This document shows positions 45,865 to 52,343 of a stretch of 52,343 nucleotides of DNA, in pieces (within the stretch, counting starts at the first letter, position 1; each line of letters opens with the position of its first letter). The notes under the pieces are model-generated. The model saw only the letters and a list, made by a program, of their open reading frames with translations. It was not told the origin of the DNA and searched no databases. The stretch covers positions 1 through 52,343 of the forward strand of contig WFYS01000040.1 of assembly GCA_015490005.1 (NCBI GenBank), written 5' to 3'. Source of the stretch: Desulfurellaceae bacterium (GTDB lineage Bacteria; Campylobacterota_A; Desulfurellia; Desulfurellales; Hippeaceae). The position numbers and the translations under genes were made by a program.

Positions 45865-46656
45865 TCACAGAATATCTTTAAGTTTCAGAACTCCAGAAGC
45901 CATCGCCTCCCTACCCTTTTGCAACAATAGTGGAGTTTTCTCAATCTCGAAACGACCTACATCGCCAATATCAGGCTTTATTATGAGTTCAGCGAAGCTT
46001 TCCAGTTCTTTATTTCTAATCTCAACCATACTTTGCAAACTTTCAAGCAACACCTCAAACATATTGTTCGGCCTTTTGCCTTTCCCATAAGAGGAAAGTT
46101 CAACACCAACCACCACATCAAACCCATAAGTTTTTAAAACCTTACAATTCACATCAGCAACCAAAGAACCGTCAACAAGAACCATGCCATTAAACTCAAA
46201 AGGAACAAAAATGCCTGGTATAGCGCAACTCGCAGCCACAGCTACATGAACAGGGGTATCATCTAAAAAAACAAACTGTTCAGCCTTCATTAAATCCGTT
46301 GCTGTAATAAAAAGAGGCATATTAGCATCGCCAATCTTTTTCTCACCTATAGCACTAATAATAAGCTTTTCTATCCTATCCGTCTGAGACAAACCCATTT
46401 TAGACATCTTCCAGTGAAAAACATCTCCTAATTTTAACTTAAGAGCCATCTCTTTCATCTGATAAGGTTTATACCCAAAGGCATACAAAGCAGCCACGAT
46501 GCTTCCAGCTGATGTTCCTGCAATCCCATCAATTTTTATACCGTTTTCTTCAAGTACTTCTAAAACACCAATATGAGCGGTCGCCCAAATAGCTCCGCCA
46601 CCTAAAGCAACACCAAGTTTTTTATCATTTCGCTTAAATAAACTTAAAAGTTCCAT
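45865..46656 (-). CDS. patatin-like phospholipase family protein (RssA/YchK type)
   Basis: Patatin-type enzymes are Ser-Asp dyad lipid acyl hydrolases. The 263-residue protein has the oxyanion loop LGGGAIWATAHIGVLEVL (18-35), the nucleophile S49 in GTSAGS and the catalytic Asp in VDGSLVADV (about 162). The loop has Trp where many members read Arg-Gly. No signal peptide is present, so it acts in the cytosol or at the inner membrane. The ATG has no ribosome site, and TAAAAT ends eight bases before it, so it may be leaderless, but no clear -35 was found. The role (lipid turnover or regulation) is unknown. Confidence 0.88.
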   Translation of the reverse strand: MELLSLFKRNDKKLGVALGGGAIWATAHIGVLEVLEENGIKIDGIAGTSAGSIVAALYAFGYKPYQMKEMALKLKLGDVFHWKMSKMGLSQTDRIEKLIISAIGEKKIGDANMPLFITATDLMKAEQFVFLDDTPVHVAVAASCAIPGIFVPFEFNGMVLVDGSLVADVNCKVLKTYGFDVVVGVELSSYGKGKRPNNMFEVLLESLQSMVEIRNKELESFAELIIKPDIGDVGRFEIEKTPLLLQKGREAMASGVLKLKDIL

Positions 46657-46693
46657 ATGTTTTTATTTTATCAAATTTTTAAAGAAAAAGTAG

Positions 46694-46722
46694 TTTAATT
46701 TAACCCATTTTTTTGGTATAAA
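46694..46722 (+). promoter_or_regulatory. sigma-70 promoter of the class IV aminotransferase operon
   Basis: TTTAAT (46694-46699) and TATAAA (46717-46722) have a 17-base spacer. The leader of about 48 bases ends in the strong ribosome site GGAGGT before ATG 46777. Confidence 0.55.
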
Positions 46723-46776
46723 TTTTAGATATGAGGATTAAAAAACAATCAAACAAGTATTGATCTGGAGGTAAAA

Positions 46777-47682
46777 ATGTTTGAGAATTTGAAAGTATGG
46801 ATAAATGGAAAGTTCGTGAATTGGAACGATGCAAATGTACACTTGTTATCACACAGTTTCAGCAGAGCGAGTGCAATATTTGACGTCATGGGGTTTCACG
46901 AAACACCTAAAGGAACAGCAATTTTTAAGGCTGACAAGCACATAGACCGCTTTTTCAGGAGTGCAGAGCTTTTGTATATGGACATACCCTACTCAAAAGA
47001 CAAGATTAAAGAGACGATAAAAGAAAGTATAAAGAAAAACAACATAAAAAAGGGACTTGTCAAAATTATGGGATATTTCAGCGAACAGGCTATCATTTCA
47101 CTAGTGCTTGACGACCCAATCGATATTGCCATATTTGTAATACCTGAAACAGATGACCCAGAGCTCAAGAAAACAGAGCCCTTAAAAGCTTGCTTTTCAT
47201 CGTGGCGAAAGATACACCCAAAAACTGTGCCGGTAGAGGCTAAAGCATGCTCAAATTACCTAAACGGTGCATTAATTAGAAGGGAAGCAATGAAAAGAGG
47301 TTTTGACTTGGGAATTTCGCTAACCACCGAAGGTTACGTTGCTGAAGGTTCTATAGAATCTGTGTTCATGGTAAAAGATGGCGTTCTTAAAACATCAAAA
47401 ACAGGCAATATACTGCTTAGCATAACGCGCATGTCAGTTTTAGAGGTGGCAAAATCAATGGGTATAGAAACCCGAGAAGAAAACCTTCTTCCTTCAGATT
47501 TCATGCAAGCAGATGAAATATTCAGTTCTCACACGGGCATAAAAGTCAACCCAGTAAAGCAGATTGAAAGTCGGGTATTAGAACCTGTTCCTGGAGAAAT
47601 CACAAAAAAACTATTGAAGGAGTTTGATGATATTCTCAACCTAAAAAATGAAAGATTTTTAGACTGGTTAGAGTTTGTTTAA
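46777..47682 (+). CDS. ilvE: class IV PLP-dependent aminotransferase, branched-chain type
   Basis: The 301-residue protein has the fold type IV pattern: WINGKFVNWNDANVHLLSHSFSRASAIFDVM at the start, the PLP Lys in VEAKACSNYLNGALIRREA (about 160) and the cofactor Glu/phosphate-cup region TTEGYVAEGSIESVFMVKDG. Branched-chain aminotransferase (transfer of amino groups to and from Val, Leu, Ile) is the most probable activity. D-amino acid aminotransferase and 4-amino-4-deoxychorismate lyase share the fold, but NGALIRREA and length favour IlvE. The membrane protein that follows begins at the next base after its stop. Confidence 0.84.
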   Translation: MFENLKVWINGKFVNWNDANVHLLSHSFSRASAIFDVMGFHETPKGTAIFKADKHIDRFFRSAELLYMDIPYSKDKIKETIKESIKKNNIKKGLVKIMGYFSEQAIISLVLDDPIDIAIFVIPETDDPELKKTEPLKACFSSWRKIHPKTVPVEAKACSNYLNGALIRREAMKRGFDLGISLTTEGYVAEGSIESVFMVKDGVLKTSKTGNILLSITRMSVLEVAKSMGIETREENLLPSDFMQADEIFSSHTGIKVNPVKQIESRVLEPVPGEITKKLLKEFDDILNLKNERFLDWLEFV

Positions 47683-48285
47683 ATGCCACCACTTTTGAGT
47701 ATTTCTATAATTGTGTTTTATCTATCGATACTCATAAACCTATTTTTTTACTTCCAATTAGCAAAAAGAGATAAGCATTTTGAAAATTTTTCGTCAATCG
47801 GTGTTTTAACAGCGTTTACTGTTGGCTCTTTCTTGCTTTTAAACGGTTTTGCTTTGAAAATCCTTGTAGCTCTCATACCACTAGCCTTTTTCGGCTTCAT
47901 GTTAGACTTTGACAAAATCACACACAGGCTTTTATTAGAAATTTTGAGTTTACTTTTAAGCATTTTGGTCGTTTTGTTTATTTTTCATATGACCTTTAAA
48001 TTACCATTACTCGTTTTCGCGATTACACTACTGTTAAACCGTATACCAAACAGCACAAAATTTCTCATCTTTTTATACATATTCCTATTCATTTGTCTCG
48101 CTTTTCTATATCAAAAAATGGGCAATCCAAGTCTAATAAAAACATCCACACTTTTAGCCGTATCAACAGGTACACTAATTTTCGTAAATGTAGGCAAAGA
48201 GCGTATGAAAATAGGCTATAGCTTAAAATACAGTCTAAATTTTTTTATTGGTGCTATATTAATTGAATTATTGAAACAAATGTAG
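47683..48285 (+). CDS. hypothetical polytopic membrane protein
   Basis: I do not recognise this 200-residue protein with confidence. It has about six to seven hydrophobic segments and few charges. The stretch GFMLDFDKITHRLLLEILSLLLS slightly recalls the GxxDD...K cytoplasmic loop of the MraY/WecA glycosyl-phosphotransferases, but the NxxNxxDGxDG motif is missing and the protein is too short, so it is at most a remnant. The ATG abuts the stop of the aminotransferase with no ribosome site of its own, so it is translated by coupling. Confidence 0.6.
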   Translation: MPPLLSISIIVFYLSILINLFFYFQLAKRDKHFENFSSIGVLTAFTVGSFLLLNGFALKILVALIPLAFFGFMLDFDKITHRLLLEILSLLLSILVVLFIFHMTFKLPLLVFAITLLLNRIPNSTKFLIFLYIFLFICLAFLYQKMGNPSLIKTSTLLAVSTGTLIFVNVGKERMKIGYSLKYSLNFFIGAILIELLKQM

Positions 48286-48295
48286 AGGTGAAAAA

Positions 48296-49954
48296 ATGGA
48301 AAAGATTTACATAATTGGTCATAAAAATCCAGATACAGACGCAATTTGTTCTGCAATTGCATATTCAAAATTAAAAAACATAATAGACACAAACAACACC
48401 TACATACCGGCAAGGTGTGGCAACATAAACAGACAAACAAACTTTGTCCTAAAAAAGGCAAACACCAAGTCACCTGTTCTTTTAAACGACGTTTATCCAA
48501 GAGTATCTGATATAATGACCAAACCACCAATAGCTCTTAACAAAAACGCACCGCTTTTTGAGGTTATGCAAACAATTAAGGAAAAGGGCATAAGGCTTGT
48601 GCCAATCGTAGATAATGACAATAAATTACTAGGCATAACCAGCGTTTTCGAGCTAACAAACTTCTTCATCTCAGACAGAATCGATAAAAAACCAACGTAT
48701 CTATTTGACCTTGACAACTTTAAAAAGGTGCTCGGCGGATATTTTGTGAAGAAAGCGAACAAAACAACATTCAAAGGTCAAATAATCATAGGAGCAATGC
48801 CGTTTGACAAGTTCAAAGACTACGCTCAAAACATAAAACCAGACGAAACGGTTTTAATTGTAGGAAAAAGAACTAAAATCCTAAATTATGCAATAAACAA
48901 CCAATTTAAATGCATTGTTTTAACGGCAATTACATCTGAAAGGGAGCTAAAAGATATAGATTTTGCCAATTTTAAAGGAAGTGTATTTGTATCCTCATTT
49001 GACACATCTCAAACAGCAAGAAGACTAACCCTTAGTTCACCTGTAAAGTCCGTTTTAAACAAAAATGTAAAAACAGTCAAAGAAACAGATTATGTATCAG
49101 AAGCAAGAGAACTGCTCAGCCAAACGTCTTACAGAGGATTACCCACAGTTAACGATGAAAACAAACTTGTAGGTATCGTAACGAGGTCTGACATAATTAA
49201 AAAATTCTCAAATAAGGTAATCCTAGTTGACCACAATGAAGCCACACAGGCTATTAATGGTATAGAAACAGCGGAAATTTTAGAAATAATAGACCATCAC
49301 AGACTCGGTACAACTAAAACCACATATCCCGTTTTCTTCTTTAGTAAGCCCATCGGAAGCACGTGTAGTTTAGTTTATCAACTTTACAAACATCATAAGG
49401 TAGATTTAGACAAAGACACTGCCCTACTCTTATTAAGTGGCATATTGTCAGACACAGTATTGCTAAAATCACCAACGACAACAGAAGAAGATAAGATTAT
49501 TGCGCTTGAACTTTCACAAATAGCTAACGTTGATTTAGAAGAATACGGACGAGAAATGTCTGGAATAACAGGAACGCTAAATTCTCGCTCATCAGGGGAA
49601 ATAGTCAATGCAGATTTCAAGATTTACGAAGAATATGGAGTAAAGTTTGGTATAGGACAAGCAGAAACGGTCAACTTAGAAATTTTACCCGAAAAGAAAG
49701 TTGAAATACTTAGCGAGCTTGAAAACACAAAGAAAAACAAGCAATTAGACTGGGCGATGCTACTAGTAAGCGATATCATAAGCTCAAATAGCTTACTTTT
49801 GACAACAGTTCATGCTTGCGAAAGTCTACTTCCATATAAAAAAAATGGTAAAAACGAATATTTCCTCCCAAATGTATTATCCAGAAAAAAACAACTGCTA
49901 CCTACAATTCTCTCAATACTTGAACAGTTCAAAAACACAAATAAGAAAAATTGA
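48296..49954 (+). CDS. ppaC: CBS-domain Mn-dependent inorganic pyrophosphatase (family II, DHH/DHHA2)
   Basis: Family II pyrophosphatase hydrolyses PPi, here in the nucleotide-regulated form. Residues H9, D13 and D15 in GHKNPDTDA begin the active site. An inserted regulatory region (about 65-310) holds two CBS units (VSDIMTKPPIAL...RLVPIVDNDNKLLGITSV and a second around RGLPTVNDENKLVGIVTRSDI) around a DRTGG-like domain. Then come VDHNEATQAI, the DHH motif (EIIDHHRLG), GSTCSLVYQ, LSGILSDT and the C-terminal DHHA2 domain. At 552 residues it has the size of CBS-PPases, which respond to AMP/ADP (inhibition) and ATP or Ap4A (activation). GAGGTGA precedes the ATG. Confidence 0.93.
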   Translation: MEKIYIIGHKNPDTDAICSAIAYSKLKNIIDTNNTYIPARCGNINRQTNFVLKKANTKSPVLLNDVYPRVSDIMTKPPIALNKNAPLFEVMQTIKEKGIRLVPIVDNDNKLLGITSVFELTNFFISDRIDKKPTYLFDLDNFKKVLGGYFVKKANKTTFKGQIIIGAMPFDKFKDYAQNIKPDETVLIVGKRTKILNYAINNQFKCIVLTAITSERELKDIDFANFKGSVFVSSFDTSQTARRLTLSSPVKSVLNKNVKTVKETDYVSEARELLSQTSYRGLPTVNDENKLVGIVTRSDIIKKFSNKVILVDHNEATQAINGIETAEILEIIDHHRLGTTKTTYPVFFFSKPIGSTCSLVYQLYKHHKVDLDKDTALLLLSGILSDTVLLKSPTTTEEDKIIALELSQIANVDLEEYGREMSGITGTLNSRSSGEIVNADFKIYEEYGVKFGIGQAETVNLEILPEKKVEILSELENTKKNKQLDWAMLLVSDIISSNSLLLTTVHACESLLPYKKNGKNEYFLPNVLSRKKQLLPTILSILEQFKNTNKKN

Positions 49955-49986
49955 AAATCAAAATACAAGAGAAGGCAATTTTTCGG

Positions 49987-50014
49987 TTGACAAAGTCAAC
50001 AAATTCATTAATAT
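49987..50014 (+). promoter_or_regulatory. promoter of the tRNA Gly-Cys-Leu cluster
   Basis: TTGACA (49987-49992) and TAATAT (50009-50014) are 16 bases apart, and tRNA-Gly starts 14 bases after the -10 box. The -35 hexamer is part of the perfect inverted repeat GTTGAC-AAA-GTCAAC (49986-50000). Confidence 0.65.
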
Positions 50015-50027
50015 TAGCGTTGCAAGA

Positions 50028-50103
<76 letters not shown>

Positions 50104-50125
50104 TTTTTATTTACACACAAAAAAG

Positions 50126-50201
50126 GGCGGCATAGCCAAGCTGGCTAAGGCACGGGTCTGCAAAACCCTGATCCCCGGTTCGAGTCCGGGTGCCGCCTCC
50201 A
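50126..50201 (+). tRNA. tRNA-Cys (GCA anticodon)
   Basis: Acceptor GGCGGCA/TGCCGCC, anticodon stem GGGT/ACCC around loop CTGCAAA (anticodon GCA), T-arm CCCGG-TTCGAGT-CCGGG. The CCA is encoded at 50199-50201. It lies 22 bases after tRNA-Gly. Confidence 0.96.
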
Positions 50202-50210
50202 CAAAATTTT

Positions 50211-50298
50211 GCCGGGGTGGCGGAATTGGTAGACGCAAGGGACTTAAAATCCCTTGGAGCTATGCTCCGTGTGGGTTCGATTCCCACCCTCGGCACCA
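50211..50298 (+). tRNA. tRNA-Leu (TAA anticodon)
   Basis: A class II tRNA with a long variable arm (GGAGC/GCTCC). Acceptor GCCGGGG/CCTCGGC contains one G-T pair. Anticodon stem AGGGA/TCCCT encloses loop CTTAAAA (anticodon TAA, reading UUA). T-arm GTGGG-TTCGATT-CCCAC. The CCA is encoded at 50296-50298. Confidence 0.96.
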
Positions 50299-50317
50299 CT
50301 TAAAGCCTGTTATAACG

Positions 50318-50351
50318 CCAATCAGGACAGTTAGCCTTGGTTGGTTTTTTT
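50318..50351 (+). terminator. intrinsic terminator after the tRNA cluster
   Basis: CCAATCAGG (50318-50326) pairs with CCTTGGTTGG (50335-50344) with one bulge and a G-T pair. The loop is eight bases, and seven T residues follow (50345-50351). The rest of the 50299-50566 gap is AT-rich and shows only the putative promoter at 50494-50522. Confidence 0.7.
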
Positions 50352-50493
50352 ATTTGCTCCATACATTTCTTGTATATTTCTGATAATTTAACAGCGCAAT
50401 TATATACAAAGAAAAATAAAGACAGAAAACAGAACAACTTAATTGCAAGTGCACAAATTATATAACCACTAAACCTAAATTTAATTATCTTCT

Positions 50494-50522
50494 TTGACTT
50501 TGCTAAATATAAATAGTAAACT
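50494..50522 (+). promoter_or_regulatory. putative promoter of the HATPase-GNAT/MFS genes
   Basis: TTGACT (50494-50499) and TAAACT (50517-50522) are 17 bases apart. The leader would be about 38 bases and ends with AGGGG before ATG 50567. The -10 match is only moderate. Confidence 0.4.
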
Positions 50523-50566
50523 TATTTAGTGCGGATATTTTGCAAAAAATATTTATAGGGGTAGCG

Positions 50567-52000
50567 ATGATAAACTTTGAGTTATCAGCACCGAATAACT
50601 TGGTTTCATTGAGGATTGTTCAGTCCTTTATACTTGAATCAGCTAAGATTTCCGGCTTTGAGAAAGAAAACTTAGACCGTTTTTACTTAATAGCCGAAGA
50701 GGCGTTCTCCTACGTTTTGAGGCTTTTAAAAGAAGACAAAGAAAGCGAAACGATAAAGATTATCGCAAAAATCGACAAAAAATACTTCACCGTCTCATTT
50801 TTTGATAAGGGCATACCGCTGTCCAAAACCGATGAGTTAAGCGAGACAGAAAACTTAAGCCTAAACCTCATACAAGCTTACTGCAACAAGCTCATATGGG
50901 TTAATCACGGAAAAGAGGGCAAAGAATTAAGGCTGCTGTTTAACAAACCGCAGAAGGACATAACCCAATACGAGATGTTATTTGAGCAAGAAAAGGAAAA
51001 AGAGCCGTCGGATGAGATTTACATTGAGCCATTAAAACCGAAAAATGCATACCAAGTCTCAAGGCTAATTTACAAAACCTACGGATACAGTTATCCAAAC
51101 GGCGATATGTATTACCCTGAGGTAATCGAAACCATGAACAAAAGCAAAGAACTTATATCCATAACGGCCATTGACAAAAAATACGACAAGGTTGTAGGGC
51201 ATTATGCAATAGAGAGGCTATCAAGCGAATCTGTAGCCGAATTGGGGCAGGCAGCGGTTGACCCAGCATACAGAGGAAAAAAGCTTGCCAAAAATATGCG
51301 CAAAAAATTAGAAGAACTTGCTGCAAACATGAGGCTAAAGGGAATTTTTTCCCAGCCCGTAACAAGCCATACAGGAACGCAGAAGATTAACGAGGAGTTC
51401 GGTTCTAAGGCATGCGGTGTGTCGTTTGGTTTGGTCCCCAAGGAGTTTAACTACAAAAAAATGGAGATAAAGCCATTATCAGAAAGGGAAAGCTGCATCT
51501 TGTACTTTAAGCCTCTTGTGTATGAAAAAAGACTCGTCTATCTGCCCAAAAAACACAGCGCAATTATCGAAAAAATCTACGATAACTTGGATTTTGAAAC
51601 AGAAACACCCTCCAATCTCTTTTACGACAACGAAAGTCTAATAGACTCAAAGTACAGTGCATCGTGGGGCTTTGGAACAATAAATGTTTTCAATGTTGGC
51701 AAAAACCTATCTAAAGAAATAAAAAGCGCGTTCAACCGCTTAAGACTTTCAACCCAAGCCGAGGTTGTATTTTTAAACATCCCGCTAAACGATGCTCCTT
51801 TGGATGAGCATATAGACAAAATTGAGGAGTTGGGTTTTTTCTTCTGCGGCGTCGCCCCGTATATCTTAGACGGCAAGGATGCAGTTAGATTTGAATATCT
51901 GAACACACTGATAGATACAAACAGAATCAAGGTTTACGGCGATTTTGCAAAAGAGCTGTTTAACTATTCCGTTTCTATGATGAAGAAGGTTTTGTGGTAA
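50567..52000 (+). CDS. RsbW-like ATPase-fold/GNAT acetyltransferase fusion
   Basis: The first 130 residues resemble the GHKL ATPase fold of anti-sigma kinases such as RsbW (LIAEEAFSYVLR at 41-52, a G1-like FFDKGIPL at 78-85). The Mg-ATP Asn that should follow E45-A46 by three residues is Tyr (Y49), so kinase activity is doubtful. Residues about 155-300 form a GNAT domain, with acetyl-CoA loop motif VDPAYRGKKLAKNMRKKLEE. The last 180 residues are an uncharacterised mixed region that ends with a possible second GNAT-like half. ATG 50567 with AGGGG is preferred over an in-frame TTG at 50540. It overlaps the MFS gene by seven bases. Target of acetylation unknown. Confidence 0.78.
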   Translation: MINFELSAPNNLVSLRIVQSFILESAKISGFEKENLDRFYLIAEEAFSYVLRLLKEDKESETIKIIAKIDKKYFTVSFFDKGIPLSKTDELSETENLSLNLIQAYCNKLIWVNHGKEGKELRLLFNKPQKDITQYEMLFEQEKEKEPSDEIYIEPLKPKNAYQVSRLIYKTYGYSYPNGDMYYPEVIETMNKSKELISITAIDKKYDKVVGHYAIERLSSESVAELGQAAVDPAYRGKKLAKNMRKKLEELAANMRLKGIFSQPVTSHTGTQKINEEFGSKACGVSFGLVPKEFNYKKMEIKPLSERESCILYFKPLVYEKRLVYLPKKHSAIIEKIYDNLDFETETPSNLFYDNESLIDSKYSASWGFGTINVFNVGKNLSKEIKSAFNRLRLSTQAEVVFLNIPLNDAPLDEHIDKIEELGFFFCGVAPYILDGKDAVRFEYLNTLIDTNRIKVYGDFAKELFNYSVSMMKKVLW

Positions 52001-52343
52001 ATATTTTTAGTTCCAACCGTTATTTTTTAAGGTACTTTCTATCCCGCTTCGTATCCCGCATCGGCGACGGCATTCATTCGCTTGTGCTTTTGTGGATAAG
52101 CTATAAATGGAGCCATTCGGGTTTGGTTGTTGCTCTTGTTATGATATCGTTCAGCCTGCCTGCCGTTTTGGTTTTTCCTTTTGCAGGCTCTTTGGCTGAC
52201 AGGAAAAACCGTGCAAGGATAATGGTTGCAACCGATATTATTCAGGCTTTATGCACATTTTCATTGGCGCTTCTTGCCTATTACCACAAGCTTAATCTGT
52301 TTTATCTTATGTTTTTTACGGCTATTATGTCTCTTGCGAGTGC
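51994..52343 (+). CDS. MFS transporter, N-terminal part (runs off the window)
   Basis: The reading frame from GTG 51994 (AAGAAGG just upstream) is open to the last base, giving 116 residues. It shows the first three to four membrane helices of a major facilitator: FVSRIGDGIHSLVLLWISYKW, VVALVMISFSLPAVLVFPF, then the cytoplasmic motif A loop GSLADRKNRARIMVATD and the next helix. The start lies inside the preceding gene, so the acetyltransferase fusion and transporter are coupled. Codons here use CGC, CGT and GGC more than the AGA/GGA-rich genes elsewhere in the window. Substrate unknown. Confidence 0.85.
   Translation, partial: MVNIFSSNRYFLRYFLSRFVSRIGDGIHSLVLLWISYKWSHSGLVVALVMISFSLPAVLVFPFAGSLADRKNRARIMVATDIIQALCTFSLALLAYYHKLNLFYLMFFTAIMSLAS

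Noticed and set aside
50111-50299. 62-codon minus-strand frame over tRNA-Cys and tRNA-Leu
   Set aside because: Antisense translation of tRNA genes; the GGGTRTRT peptide is a known annotation artefact.
50211-52343. integrated element at tRNA-Leu
   Set aside because: No integrase, no repeated tRNA end and no mobile genes in view; only a codon-use hint remains.

Overview
The window is a continuous stretch of AT-rich bacterial chromosome, densely packed with housekeeping genes. It has no transposase, phage, integrase or CRISPR array, and no gene-free stretch over 300 bases (the longest is 50299-50566). Gene content points to a Gram-negative (diderm) bacterium of the delta/epsilon-proteobacterial sphere: an LPS-export ATPase (lptB), a GT9 heptosyltransferase-like enzyme, an AsmA-like protein, sigma-54, type IV pilus motors, a DUF370-gmk-rpoZ-rel operon, a CIRCE-controlled hrcA-grpE-dnaK operon and many cyclic-di-GMP proteins. 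My best guess, from overall feel only, is a Desulfurellales member (Hippea/Desulfurella type); a Deferribacterota relative is possible. No rRNA is present to settle this.

Layout. 1-1370: tail of an upstream locus (tiny membrane peptide, class II aldolase, sirtuin deacylase). 1391-12854 (+): a long run with many 4-base overlaps, lptB-rpoN-rnr-DUF370-gmk-rpoZ-rel and then the cell-shape module mreB-mreC-mreD-mrdA. 12765-18017 (-): pilC-pilT-pilB-aroE-tsaE, which converges on and overlaps mrdA by 90 bases in codon register. 18078 (+): a GT9 glycosyltransferase, divergent from tsaE across a 60-base gap. 19047-22354 (-): an HDOD/HD-GYP signalling pair. 22482-29290 (+): CIRCE-hrcA-grpE-dnaK, a terminator, dnaJ-DUF445-mazG. 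29287-31687 (-): AsmA-like protein and a ketopantoate-reductase-like enzyme. 31781-32676 (+): an atypical crotonase and tRNA-Pro. 32685-35185 (-): M24 peptidase and an active-looking diguanylate cyclase. 35294-38096 (+): orphan sensor kinase, trpS and a degenerate GGDEF protein. 38093-46656 (-): accB-accC, GAF/HD-GYP/pseudo-GGDEF, a 1216-residue PAS/GAF/GGDEF/EAL protein and a patatin. 46777-50298 (+): class IV aminotransferase, membrane protein, CBS-type Mn pyrophosphatase and the tRNA cluster Gly-Cys-Leu. 50567-52343 (+): an RsbW-like/GNAT fusion and a cut-off MFS transporter, with somewhat different codon use.

Two themes link the genes. First, the window holds most of a cyclic-di-GMP circuit: one canonical cyclase (33737-35185), three likely phosphodiesterases (19047, 39984 and 42161), one likely catalytically dead GGDEF receptor that keeps its inhibitory RxxD site (37575) and a plausible target, the PilB extension ATPase with N-terminal MshEN-type c-di-GMP-binding motifs. 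Second, several genes (lptB, tsaE, the GT9 gene, the EAL gene and perhaps the patatin) have a recognisable sigma-70 promoter, or at least a -10 box, ending only 5-9 bases before the ATG and no Shine-Dalgarno. They are predicted to make leaderless mRNAs although most neighbours have clear ribosome binding sites. The paired tsaE/GT9 promoters overlap face to face. I regard that arrangement and the degenerate c-di-GMP proteins as the most interesting content.
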